The notes: generated by a model from the sequence alone, not told the origin. Counted from the first letter of the stretch, positions 8,211 to 15,846 are shown. The stretch is DNA of 64,000 bases from Niveibacterium umoris (GCF_014197015.1 NZ_JACIET010000001.1:2232001-2296000), one strand, 5' to 3'. Numbers and translations: made by a program.

Positions 8211-8731
8211 CGCTTCCGGAAGCTCAGCGTGACCTGGCCGAGCTCGATGCCGAACTTCGTCATCCACGAACGGTTCAGCATCGTCTTGTCATCCATCAGG
8301 AACATCCAGTCGTCGAACGCGACGTTGTAGACCGTTCCGTCCACCGGCAGGGCCATCGTATAGCGCCAGCGCAACGCGTTGCCGCGCGCTTCGCCGATTG
8401 CCTCGCCCACCACGTCGTCCGCTCGGCCAGTGTATCGGCCGTCGGCGTGCTTTGTCACGGTCCACACGCGCCGTTGTGTGCTGCCATCGGAATACGCGAA
8501 GCGCTCGTCGAGCGTGCCGACGTCGCCCTGCCACTTCGCCTCGATCACCACATGAAAGCGTTTGAGCACCTTGCCGGAGCGATCCTGGAACATGCCCCAG
8601 GCATCGATGGTGCCGTCGAAGTACTGCGCGAGGTCGAGCGCGGGTTTCTCGTTACGGTAGTCGGCCACCTCGACAGTGGCACATCCGGCCAGCAGGCACG
8701 CCGTGGCAGCCCCGATCAGCACGCGTCTCAT
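8207..8731 (-). CDS. DUF3833 family lipoprotein
   Basis: This 174-residue secreted lipoprotein carries the lipobox LLAGC (Cys at about residue 17). The body resembles DUF3833, a lipocalin-like domain with the sequence MALPVDGTVYNVAFDDWMF and the closing pattern of MLNRSWMTKFG. It may bind or shuttle a lipid at the membrane, which would fit its lipid-modifying neighbours, but this is inference. The ATG at 8731 shares its A with the upstream stop (TGATG) and is preceded by a strong AAGGAGG site. A GTG one codon upstream is less likely. Confidence 0.85.
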   Translation of the reverse strand: MRRVLIGAATACLLAGCATVEVADYRNEKPALDLAQYFDGTIDAWGMFQDRSGKVLKRFHVVIEAKWQGDVGTLDERFAYSDGSTQRRVWTVTKHADGRYTGRADDVVGEAIGEARGNALRWRYTMALPVDGTVYNVAFDDWMFLMDDKTMLNRSWMTKFGIELGQVTLSFRKR

Positions 8732-9999
8732 CACATACCTCCTTCAGCTTCGAGTCGCCGTCGCACGCGCCACAAGACGGCCGCCGCGACGAGTTTCAGG
8801 ACGATAGGCAGCAGCGCATACACGATCGCGAGCGCCGCCAGCCCTTCCGCGCTGCGCACACCCGGCCGGTAGCCCAGCGCTTCGAGCAGCGGCAGGGCCA
8901 GCCCCGCGGCAAGCGCGAGGTTGAATTTGCTCAGCAGGTTCCACCAGCCGAAGTAGATGCCGCCATCGGGCGCCCGGCGCGGCTGCGCCAGTGCATCGGC
9001 AAGCATCGCCGCCGGAAAGGTGATGTCCGCACCGAGCGCAAACCCGGACAGCATGCAGACCACCATGAAGGCCGCCACATCACCTTCGCCCAGCGTCACC
9101 GCCCAGCCGAAACCGAGCATCGCCACCAGCATCGAGACCAGCCAGGCGTGCGCCTTGCCCAGCCGGCGGGCGAGGCGAAGCCAGCCCGGCAGCGCCAGCG
9201 CACCGCTGACGAAATGCACCGCGAGAAAGAGGCCGGAGAGCCCCGGACGCTGCAACACGTCCGCCACGAAGAACAGGAATATCGTGGCGGGAATCGCCGC
9301 CGCGATGCCATTGCAGGCGAACACCAGAAACAACGCGCGGACCGGGCGGTCGCGCAGCGGCGCCGTCACCCGATGCCAGCCGCTGGTCGCCGTGCCCTGC
9401 GCATGCACAACCCGCGGCGGCGGCGCATGGCGCACGCTGATCCAACCGCACAGGGCGAGCAAGGGCAGAAAGACCAGCACCAGCCGCTGCAGCCCGAGCG
9501 CCTGCTCCTGAGCAAGCAGGTCGGGCAGCGCCGAGGCGAGCACCACACCGAGCAACGCACAGCCTTCGCGCGCGGCCGTCAGGCGAGTCCGCGACACCGC
9601 GTCGGCGCCCGCCTCGGCGCCCCACGCGCCATAGTTGACGCTGGCGAGCGAATAGCCGGCATAGGCGATGATCAGCATCGTGGCGAGCCAGACGGCGCCG
9701 GCGCCGGCTGGCGGCAGCAGCAGCCCGGCGATGCCGCAGGCGAGCAAGGGTAGCGCCCACGCCACCAGTCGCCGGCGCTGCCGGCCCTGATCGCTGAAGA
9801 GACCGATCAGCGGGTCGGCGACCGCGTCGCCGAGGCGCGCGGCGAGCAACACCCCTCCGACCAGCGTAAGCGACAACCCGAGGGTGCCGGCATAGAGCTT
9901 CGGTACATGAACATAGAGCGGCAAGGCCGCAAAGGCCAACGGCACCGCCAGCGCACCGTAGGCGAGCACCTGCCCGGTGCGCAAGGGCGCCGGCGTCAT
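8731..9999 (-). CDS. MFS transporter (GPH-like)
   Basis: This 422-residue protein has about twelve hydrophobic helices and resembles the glycoside-pentoside-hexuronide branch of the major facilitator superfamily. The first loop contains AARLGDAVADPLIGLFSD, which places conserved charged residues near helices 2-3. The substrate cannot be read from sequence. Its fixed position between lipid-modifying genes suggests a lipid precursor or small oxidised product rather than a sugar. It begins 25 bp after the chalcone-isomerase-like gene and ends overlapping the DUF3833 gene. Confidence 0.85.
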   Translation of the reverse strand: MTPAPLRTGQVLAYGALAVPLAFAALPLYVHVPKLYAGTLGLSLTLVGGVLLAARLGDAVADPLIGLFSDQGRQRRRLVAWALPLLACGIAGLLLPPAGAGAVWLATMLIIAYAGYSLASVNYGAWGAEAGADAVSRTRLTAAREGCALLGVVLASALPDLLAQEQALGLQRLVLVFLPLLALCGWISVRHAPPPRVVHAQGTATSGWHRVTAPLRDRPVRALFLVFACNGIAAAIPATIFLFFVADVLQRPGLSGLFLAVHFVSGALALPGWLRLARRLGKAHAWLVSMLVAMLGFGWAVTLGEGDVAAFMVVCMLSGFALGADITFPAAMLADALAQPRRAPDGGIYFGWWNLLSKFNLALAAGLALPLLEALGYRPGVRSAEGLAALAIVYALLPIVLKLVAAAVLWRVRRRLEAEGGM

Positions 10000-10024
10000 C
10001 GTCGACGCCCTGCCACCGGCGCGC

Positions 10025-10564
10025 TCACGAGGCCCCGCCGATCAGGCGCGCGCGCAGCGCCGGTGCGCGGGTGCGCGGATCGAGCCAGATCGCGAAGAAG
10101 GCGCGCGCGAAAGCCGGGTCGCGCACCTCGCCGGTGAGCCGCCCCTGGTGGTAGAACAGCGCGCCACGCTCGGGCAGGCTCACGCCAACGATCACGTCGC
10201 CACGGCGCACTTCCGGGAACACGCGGGTCAGTTCCTCGCGCCAGCGAACCAGCGTGGCTTCGTCACGCGTGCCAAGGCGGCGCATCTCATCGACGCTGGT
10301 ATCGACCAGCCTTTCAGCCGGGAAATCGCGCGCATAGGTGAGCGCCAGCGCGAAGGGCGTGTCAGGGGCGAACCCGTTCGCCGCGGACCACAGTTGCGCG
10401 TCGTAGAGCCGCAGGCCAAACCAGGTCATCTCGCCACCGCCGAGCGGGCGCCAGTCGCCAGCAAGGCGGCGCACCGCCTCGGGAAGCGGCGCAGCCGTCT
10501 CGGCCGCCGGCGCCGCCGCAGCGGTGAGCGAGATCAGCAGGCAGGCGACAAGGTGGCGCCACAT
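10025..10564 (-). CDS. Chalcone-isomerase-like periplasmic protein
   Basis: This 179-residue protein has a signal peptide (MWRHLVACLLISLTAAAAPA, cleaved near AAA/ETA). The mature part resembles the chalcone isomerase-like fold: GGGEMTWFGLRLYDAQLW, then a DEATLVRWREEL helix and GVSLPERGALFYHQGRLTGEV. Plant relatives include fatty-acid-binding proteins, so lipid binding in the periplasm is plausible. Catalysis is not shown. It begins three bases after the Cfa-like gene, inside the same operon. Confidence 0.8.
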   Translation of the reverse strand: MWRHLVACLLISLTAAAAPAAETAAPLPEAVRRLAGDWRPLGGGEMTWFGLRLYDAQLWSAANGFAPDTPFALALTYARDFPAERLVDTSVDEMRRLGTRDEATLVRWREELTRVFPEVRRGDVIVGVSLPERGALFYHQGRLTGEVRDPAFARAFFAIWLDPRTRAPALRARLIGGAS

Positions 10565-10567
10565 GAC

Positions 10568-11782
10568 TCACACGCCTTCATGGGCGAAGGTGTAGTGATA
10601 GACGTCGGTCGACCCGGCACGGAAGCCCGCTTCACAGTACGCCAGGTAGAACTGCCACAGGCGCAGGAAGCGCTCGTCGAAGCCGAGTGCCATGACGCGC
10701 TCGCGCACCTGGTCAAAGCGCTGATGCCAGATTGCGAGCGTGCGCGCGTAGTCGAGCCCGAAGGCAAGATCGTCGACCACCTTGAGGCCGGCCTTTCCCG
10801 ACAGCTTGCGGATACGTTCGGGCGACGCCAGCATGCCGCCGGGGAAGATGTAGCGCTGGATGAAGTCCGGATTCTTGCGGTAGAAGCCGAACAGCGCATC
10901 CTCGATGGTGATCGCCTGGATCACCGCGCGCCCGCCCGGTGCCAGTCGCGCTTGCAGTTGCTGGAAGTAAGAGGGCCAGAAGCGCTCGCCCACCGCCTCG
11001 TACATCTCGATCGAAACAATGTGATCGTAGGTGCCGCGCACATCGCGGTAGTCGCACAGTTCGAAGGACGCATGTTTGGCGAATCCGCCCTGCTCGGCGC
11101 GCTGTCGCGCGTATTCGAGCTGCGCGGGCGAGAGCGTGAGCCCGAGGACTTCGCAGCCAAATTCGAGCGTCGCGACTTCGGCAAAACCGCCCCAGCCACA
11201 GCCGACTTCGAGAATGCGCTGCCCCGGCTGCGCGTCGAGTTGCGCGAGGATGCGGCGGTACTTGGCGCGCTGCGCGTCGGCCAGATCCTGGTCGGGCGCC
11301 GCGAAGAGCGCACTCGAGTAGGTCATGGTCTCGTCCAGCCACAGCCGGTAGAAATCATTGCCCAGGTCGTAATGGGCCTCGATGTTGCGCCGCGCGCCTT
11401 TGCGGGTGTTGGCCCGCAGGCTGTGCCAGAGCTTGTAGCCGATCAGGCGCAGCGCGTTGCCGTGGATCGCACGGCTCATCGCATCGCGGTTCTGTGCCGA
11501 CAAGGTCAAGAGCCCCGCCAGGTTGTCGGTGCGCCACAGGCCATTGACGTAGTCTTCCGCGAAGCCGATCGATCCCTTCGCGATCAGCGTCTCGAACACT
11601 GACCATTCGGCGACGGCCAGCGAAGCCACATGGTGCCCCTGCCCGACGCGCACGCGCTCGCCATTGGGCAACGAGAGTTCAAGGCTGCCCCCGCGCAGCG
11701 CGCCCAGCATGCGCAGTACGGCATTCGCTGCGCCCGGCAGAAGATCGATACGACCCGCCAGCGTGTTTTCGATGGCACTCAT
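10568..11782 (-). CDS. Cfa-like SAM-dependent fatty-acyl methyltransferase (UfaM-like candidate)
   Basis: This 404-residue class I methyltransferase belongs to the cyclopropane-fatty-acyl-phospholipid synthase family. The SAM-binding motif LEVGCGWGGF lies at residues 191-200, and EAHYDLGNDFY (135-145) and the C-terminal FYLAYCEAGFR are family hallmarks. By eye against E. coli Cfa (from memory), two bicarbonate-site residues are replaced: Cys139 by Ser157 (TYSSALF) and His266 by Gln289, while Glu (262) and Ile (291) are kept. This argues against a plain cyclopropane synthase and for a methyl-branching enzyme. In Rhodobacter such an enzyme starts furan fatty acid synthesis. The ATG at 11782 overlaps the DUF1365 stop. 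Confidence 0.85.
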   Translation of the reverse strand: MSAIENTLAGRIDLLPGAANAVLRMLGALRGGSLELSLPNGERVRVGQGHHVASLAVAEWSVFETLIAKGSIGFAEDYVNGLWRTDNLAGLLTLSAQNRDAMSRAIHGNALRLIGYKLWHSLRANTRKGARRNIEAHYDLGNDFYRLWLDETMTYSSALFAAPDQDLADAQRAKYRRILAQLDAQPGQRILEVGCGWGGFAEVATLEFGCEVLGLTLSPAQLEYARQRAEQGGFAKHASFELCDYRDVRGTYDHIVSIEMYEAVGERFWPSYFQQLQARLAPGGRAVIQAITIEDALFGFYRKNPDFIQRYIFPGGMLASPERIRKLSGKAGLKVVDDLAFGLDYARTLAIWHQRFDQVRERVMALGFDERFLRLWQFYLAYCEAGFRAGSTDVYHYTFAHEGV

Positions 11783-12552
11783 GACGTGGTTTCCTCCAGA
11801 GGGGGCAGGGGTTTGCGGTGGAAGCGGACACCCTTGAGCAGCAGCTTCAGGGCTTGCCAGTGAATCCGCGCGACGACGCCGAGCGTCATCAGCGGGAAGC
11901 GGGCTGCGACGCGCGCCAGCCCGCCTGCGGCGAGTGGCTGCATGCGGCCGGAAATTCGCGTCGAGATCTGGTGATGACCCGCATCGAAGAGATCGATCGA
12001 CACACTGCAGACGCCCGCACGCTCGACGAAGTTGAACTCGTACTCGCCGCGCACCGGGAAGAAGGGCGAGACGTGGAACACCTTGCTCGAACGAAAGCGG
12101 TCTTCACTGCGGATCGGGCGCTGGTCGGGATGTGCAACCAGATAGCTGTGCCGCTCGCCGAAGGTGTTGTTCACCTCGCACAGCACCGCGCGCAGCGCAC
12201 CGCGCCGGTCATGGCAGAACCAGAAACTGACCGGGTTGAAGACAAATCCGAGCAAGCGCGGGAAGGTCTGCAGCACCACCTCGCCGTCGCAGGCCTCGGC
12301 CAGCCCGTGGCGCGCCAGCAGCGCGCGTATCCACGGCAGCAAGGCGCTGCCGTCGCGCGCGCCATGGTCGCGGTTGTGGAAGGAAAACAAGCGCATGCGT
12401 TCGACGCCGAACAGGGCGTTGCCGATCTGACCGAGGCGCGACAGCGGCAGGCGCACCCAGGCGAGCCGGTAGGCAAAGCGATGCGCGACCGGCCAGTGCC
12501 GGGCATGCATCACGCCGCCGACGCACAGCGAGGGTTCGAGTTCGAGACTCAA
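11779..12552 (-). CDS. DUF1365 protein, TTG start
   Basis: This 257-residue DUF1365 protein has family features GVMHARHWPVAHRF near the N-terminus, FPRLLGFVFNPVSFWFCHD, EVNNTFGERHSY and SPFFPVRGEYEF. The function is unproven. The family almost always sits between an NAD(P)/FAD-dependent oxidoreductase gene and a cfa-like gene, as here, and is thought to act in the same lipid modification. The most likely start is a TTG at 12552 whose TTGA overlaps the upstream stop, because no ATG lies near the family N-terminus except one 15 codons in (MHARHW). Confidence 0.85.
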   Translation of the reverse strand: MSLELEPSLCVGGVMHARHWPVAHRFAYRLAWVRLPLSRLGQIGNALFGVERMRLFSFHNRDHGARDGSALLPWIRALLARHGLAEACDGEVVLQTFPRLLGFVFNPVSFWFCHDRRGALRAVLCEVNNTFGERHSYLVAHPDQRPIRSEDRFRSSKVFHVSPFFPVRGEYEFNFVERAGVCSVSIDLFDAGHHQISTRISGRMQPLAAGGLARVAARFPLMTLGVVARIHWQALKLLLKGVRFHRKPLPPLEETTS

Positions 12553-13886
12553 GCCGCCACCTCGAAGTCCACCGGCGCGGCGAGCCAGGGGGCCACGGCA
12601 CCGAGCATGCCGCAGACGTCCACCGCCGACTTGAGCCCGTCTTCATGGAAGCCATAGGCGGTCCAGGCACCGCAGAACCAGGTGTGGTTGCGCCCCTGCA
12701 GACCCGGCAGATGTGCTTGCGCCGCCACCGCTGCGGCGTCGAAGACCGGATGCGCGTAGTCGATTTCGGCGATCAGCCGTTCCGGGGCCGGCTCATGGAA
12801 GGGGTTCAGCGACACCACCACCGGCGTCTTCCACGGCAGGGGCTGCAGGCGATTGATCAGGTAGGACACCGCCACCGACCGGTTCGCGGCGCTACCGGGG
12901 CTTGCCGCGTAGTTCCATGCGCTCCAGGTCGACTTGCGGCGCGGCAGCAGCGCCGCATCGGTGTGCAGCAGCGCGCGGTTGGGCTGGTAGCGGATCGCGC
13001 CGAGAATCGCGCGCTCGTGTTGCGTCGCCGCCGCGCCGAGAATCGCCAGCGCCTGATCGGAATGGCAGGCGAAGATCACCTGATCGAAACACTCGACGCC
13101 GCGGGCGGTCAGCAACTCCACCTGCCCGGCGTCGCGCCGCACGCCCGCAACCGGGCAGCCGGTGCGGATATCGGGCAGGACGGCGGCGATGCGCCGCACA
13201 TATTCACGGGCGCCCCCCTGCACGGTCATCCACTGCGGCCGGTCGGCCACCTGCAACAGCCCGTGGTTGTGGCAGAAGCGCAGGAAAGTGGCGACTGGAT
13301 AGTCGAGCATGGTGCGCGCCGGGCACGACCAGATCGCCGCCGCCATCGGCAGCAGATACCAGTCGCGAAACTCGCTTCCGTATCGGTTGCGCTCCAGATA
13401 GTCACCCAGCGAGATCGCCGGCAGCAGGTGCTCGCGCGCTTCACGGGTGGTTTCACGGTTAAAGCGCACGATGTCCTGCAGCATCCGCCAGAAGGCCGGA
13501 CGTGCAAGATTGCGCTTCTGTGCGAAGACCGTGGCGAGTGAGCTGCCGGCCCATTCGATATCGGGCTCACTGAGGCTGACCGCGAAACTCATGTCGCTGC
13601 TTGCCACCGGCACCTCGAGGGTCGCGAACAACGCACATAGATTGGGGTAGGTGCGGCGGTTGAACACCAGGAAGCCGGTATCCACGCCATGGGTGACCCC
13701 GTCGATCGTCACATCGACGGTATTCGTATGCCCGCCCAGTCGCGACGCCGCCTCGAACACCACCACATCGTGCTGATCGCGCAACAGCCAGGCCGCGCCG
13801 AGACCGGCAATGCCGGAGCCGATGACCGCGATTCGCTGGCGCTTTCCTTGCGCCAGAGCGCGCGCGTTGAACTCACCCATCTTCAT
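12549..13886 (-). CDS. FAD-dependent amine-oxidase-like oxidoreductase
   Basis: This 445-residue flavoprotein has a dinucleotide-binding motif IAVIGSGIAGLGAAWLL near the N-terminus and RLGGHTNTVD just after it, the hallmark of flavin-containing amine oxidase/desaturase-type enzymes. The C-terminal FAD contact region is FCGAWTAYGFHEDGLKSA. In the related Rhodobacter cluster the homologue acts on methylated acyl chains, so a fatty-acid desaturase role is the best guess. The start at 13886 (MKMGEF) follows a purine-rich stretch. The open frame continues upstream to 13919, overlapping the peroxidase stop, but that start lacks a ribosome site. Confidence 0.88.
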   Translation of the reverse strand: MKMGEFNARALAQGKRQRIAVIGSGIAGLGAAWLLRDQHDVVVFEAASRLGGHTNTVDVTIDGVTHGVDTGFLVFNRRTYPNLCALFATLEVPVASSDMSFAVSLSEPDIEWAGSSLATVFAQKRNLARPAFWRMLQDIVRFNRETTREAREHLLPAISLGDYLERNRYGSEFRDWYLLPMAAAIWSCPARTMLDYPVATFLRFCHNHGLLQVADRPQWMTVQGGAREYVRRIAAVLPDIRTGCPVAGVRRDAGQVELLTARGVECFDQVIFACHSDQALAILGAAATQHERAILGAIRYQPNRALLHTDAALLPRRKSTWSAWNYAASPGSAANRSVAVSYLINRLQPLPWKTPVVVSLNPFHEPAPERLIAEIDYAHPVFDAAAVAAQAHLPGLQGRNHTWFCGAWTAYGFHEDGLKSAVDVCGMLGAVAPWLAAPVDFEVAA

Positions 13887-13915
13887 CCTGTCGTTCCCCC
13901 GTCTCAGCCGGCGCC

Positions 13916-14497
13916 TCAACGGGCGCGGAGCATGGCCTCGATGCGCGCGATGACCGCGGGGTCTTCCGGCGCGATGTTGTTCTCGAAACTCACTACCTGC
14001 GTTCCGCTGCGATCAATCAGGTACTTGTGGAAGTTCCACTTCGGCACCGCCCCGCTCGCCTTGGCCAATTGCTTGAAGAAGGGATGCGCGCCACTGCCCG
14101 ACACCACCGTATTCGACACCATCGGGAACTTGACGCCGTAGGTCATCTTGCAGAACTCGGCGATTTCCTTTTCGCTGCCGGGCTCCTGCTGGCCGAAGTC
14201 GTTGGACGGGAAGCCCACCACCACCAGGCCGCGTGCCGCATACTTGCCGTAAAGCCGCTCAAGCCCCTCGTACTGCGGCGTATTGCCACAGAAACTGGCG
14301 GTGTTCACGGCGAGCACGACCTTGCCCGAGAACTCGCACAGCGACAGCGAATCACCACCGGCAAGCCGCTTGAAGCTGTGATCAAGCAGCGCGGGGCACG
14401 CCGACGCTGCGAACGCGGCCACCGGCCCGGCCGCCAGAAAGGCGATCAGGCCGGTGCGCAGCAAGGCAGCGCGAATCGAGACTTTGCACATTGGCAT
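13916..14497 (-). CDS. Secreted glutathione peroxidase family protein
   Basis: This 193-residue thiol peroxidase of the GPx family has an N-terminal signal peptide (hydrophobic LIAFLAAGPVAAFAASA). The active-site tetrad is visible: Cys in NTASFCGNTPQY, Gln in FPSNDFGQQEPG, and Trp-Asn in PKWNFHKYLID. It would reduce lipid or other hydroperoxides in the periplasm. It lies 10 bp after the small secreted protein and upstream of the fatty-acid-modifying genes, so peroxide removal at the membrane may accompany lipid remodelling. A second ATG two codons in (14491) is also possible. Confidence 0.9.
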   Translation of the reverse strand: MPMCKVSIRAALLRTGLIAFLAAGPVAAFAASACPALLDHSFKRLAGGDSLSLCEFSGKVVLAVNTASFCGNTPQYEGLERLYGKYAARGLVVVGFPSNDFGQQEPGSEKEIAEFCKMTYGVKFPMVSNTVVSGSGAHPFFKQLAKASGAVPKWNFHKYLIDRSGTQVVSFENNIAPEDPAVIARIEAMLRAR

Positions 14498-14507
14498 TGC
14501 AGGCAGC

Positions 14508-14723
14508 TCAACGCGCAGCGGGCGTCACGGCTGGCAGGCGAGGCGTCGGCGCCTCCGAGCCATTGTTGTGCAGGACAAGCAGGATCTGGTCGTGCGCCAT
14601 CCCCACCGTCTCTTCACATTCAGCGGGCGCTGCATGCGCGAGGCTCCAGACCAGTCCCGCCAGCAGCGGCAGCAACAGCAGCCAGGCTTTGCGAGGCATC
14701 GTGATAGCTTGTGTGGGCTTCAT
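14508..14723 (-). CDS. Small secreted protein of unknown function, first gene of the LitR-linked operon
   Basis: This 71-residue protein is not recognised as a known family. It has a clear signal peptide with a LLLLPLLAGLVWS core and a likely AHA/A cleavage near residue 31, leaving about 40 residues. The mature part is acidic then proline-rich (GSEAPTPRLPAV), with a single cysteine in the AECEE stretch. An AGGAG site lies 9 nt before the ATG at 14723. It is the promoter-proximal gene behind the double LitR operator, so it should be the most strongly induced product of the operon. Confidence 0.65.
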   Translation of the reverse strand: MKPTQAITMPRKAWLLLLPLLAGLVWSLAHAAPAECEETVGMAHDQILLVLHNNGSEAPTPRLPAVTPAAR

Positions 14724-14733
14724 CTGGAACTCC

Positions 14734-14750
14734 TTTTGTCCTGGACAAAA
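14734..14750. promoter_or_regulatory. LitR-type operator I
   Basis: This is a perfect 17-bp palindrome, TTTTGTCCTGGACAAAA, with 8-bp arms around a central T at 14742. It covers the -35 box of the litR promoter and lies about 10-26 nt inside the transcript of the opposite operon. The same palindrome recurs as operator II, 63 bp centre to centre. Confidence 0.8.
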
Positions 14751-14770
14751 CATCCATGTGTTCGTACGAT
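14742..14770 (+). promoter_or_regulatory. Promoter of litR
   Basis: The -35 TGGACA (14742-14747, 5 of 6 matches) and the -10 TACGAT (14765-14770) are 17 bp apart. The expected start is near 14777, 42 nt before the litR ATG. The -35 lies inside operator I, which predicts autorepression. Confidence 0.6.
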
Positions 14771-14794
14771 AGACACATGAATTCCGTCCGTCAA
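14766..14794 (-). promoter_or_regulatory. Promoter of the ten-gene lipid/peroxidase operon
   Basis: On the minus strand the -35 TTGACG (14794-14789) and -10 TATCGT (14771-14766) are separated by 17 bp. The start should fall near 14759, 36 nt before the first gene. Its -10 overlaps the -10 of the opposing litR promoter by five bases, so the two promoters are mutually exclusive. Operator II abuts the upstream side and operator I lies just downstream of the start. Confidence 0.7.
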
Positions 14795-14797
14795 GCG

Positions 14798-14812
14798 TTT
14801 GTCCAGGACAAA
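14798..14812. promoter_or_regulatory. LitR-type operator II
   Basis: This is a 15-bp palindrome, TTTGTCCAGGACAAA, centred at 14805 and followed by another A. It repeats operator I except for the central base. It lies immediately upstream of the minus-strand -35 and contains the AGGA that probably serves as the litR ribosome site. Confidence 0.8.
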
Positions 14813-14818
14813 ACAGCA

Positions 14819-15730
14819 ATGTCGAAGCCACAGCAGAAACTCGCGATCGCCGCCGTCGAACGCGAGACAGGACTTCCCAAGGACACCCTGCGTATGTGGG
14901 AACGCCGATACGGCTTTCCGCAACCGGAAAGGGATGCGAACGACGAGCGTCTCTACCCCGCCGAGCAGGTCGACAAGCTCCGCCTGATGAAGCGCCTGCT
15001 CGATCAAGGCATGCGGCCGGGCAAGCTGATCGGCGCCAGCATCGAGGAACTCGGACAGCTTCTCGAAGCACGACCGGCGCCCGAGCCGGACTGTGCGCAG
15101 ACGGCGTCGCGCTGCAACACCCTGATCGAGCAACTGCGTCTGCACCGCAGCGAAGAACTGCGCCGCGCCCTGCAACAGAGCCTGCTCAAGCAGGGCCTGC
15201 AGGGCTTCGTCACCGACACCGTAGCCCCCATGAATCAGCGGGTGGGCAGCGCCTGGCTGCGGGGCGAGATCGATGTGCCGGAAGAGCATCTGTACACCGA
15301 ACTGATGCAGAACCTGCTGCGCAGCGCGATCAGCGCACACGGCGGTGGCAGCAGCCCGCGCATCTTGCTGACGACCTTTCCCGATGAGCTGCACGTGCTC
15401 GGCCTGCTGATGGCCGAGGCAATGCTGGTCAGCGAAGGTGCGACGTGCGTATCGCTGGGCACCCAGATGCCGATCGCCGACATCGACAGCGCCGCGCGTA
15501 CAGGGGGCTTCGACGTGGTCGCGCTCTCGTTCTCGGCGGCTTATCCGGCACGCCAGGCGCAGGACGGGCTTGCGGAATTGCGCCACCGGCTGCCAGGCGA
15601 GACGAGCATATGGGCTGGCGGCCGCGCCCTCGCCGATCGCCCGTGCGCGATCGACGGCGTGCGCATCATCACCGACATCCGCGATACGCTTGCGGCGCTC
15701 GAAGCCTGGCGCATGCAGCACACGAACTGA
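14819..15730 (+). CDS. litR: B12-dependent MerR-family photoreceptor/repressor (LitR/CarH type)
   Basis: This 303-residue regulator has an N-terminal MerR winged helix (residues 8-65: TLRMWERRYGFPQPERD with DERLYP) and a C-terminal cobalamin-binding module. The four-helix part shows the W-x9-EH signature contacting the adenosyl group (W146, E156, H157), and the Rossmann part shows ExHxxG (E190, H192, G195), where H192 would be the lower cobalt ligand. CarH/LitR proteins bind DNA as dark-state tetramers with adenosylcobalamin and release it in light. The residue after W146 is Leu, whereas T. thermophilus CarH has the His (H132) used in the light-state bis-His adduct. The start at 14819 is chosen because the upstream open frame runs through both operators. 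Confidence 0.88.
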   Translation: MSKPQQKLAIAAVERETGLPKDTLRMWERRYGFPQPERDANDERLYPAEQVDKLRLMKRLLDQGMRPGKLIGASIEELGQLLEARPAPEPDCAQTASRCNTLIEQLRLHRSEELRRALQQSLLKQGLQGFVTDTVAPMNQRVGSAWLRGEIDVPEEHLYTELMQNLLRSAISAHGGGSSPRILLTTFPDELHVLGLLMAEAMLVSEGATCVSLGTQMPIADIDSAARTGGFDVVALSFSAAYPARQAQDGLAELRHRLPGETSIWAGGRALADRPCAIDGVRIITDIRDTLAALEAWRMQHTN

Positions 15731-15779
15731 TCGTGCAGGCACCGCGGCATTGGCAACAGCGCTGCCCGCAAAGCTTCAT

Positions 15780-15807
15780 CTGACTGCAAGCTGCCTGCCG
15801 CTAAAAT
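15780..15807 (+). promoter_or_regulatory. Candidate promoter of the diiron protein gene
   Basis: CTGACT (15780-15785) and TAAAAT (15802-15807) are 16 bp apart, giving a start near 15814, 33 nt before the ATG. No copy of the LitR palindrome is present here, so the gene may be expressed independently or by readthrough from litR. Confidence 0.4.
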
Positions 15808-15846
15808 GAAAAGATCCCTACCGGACAGAGAACATGCGAGGCCCCC

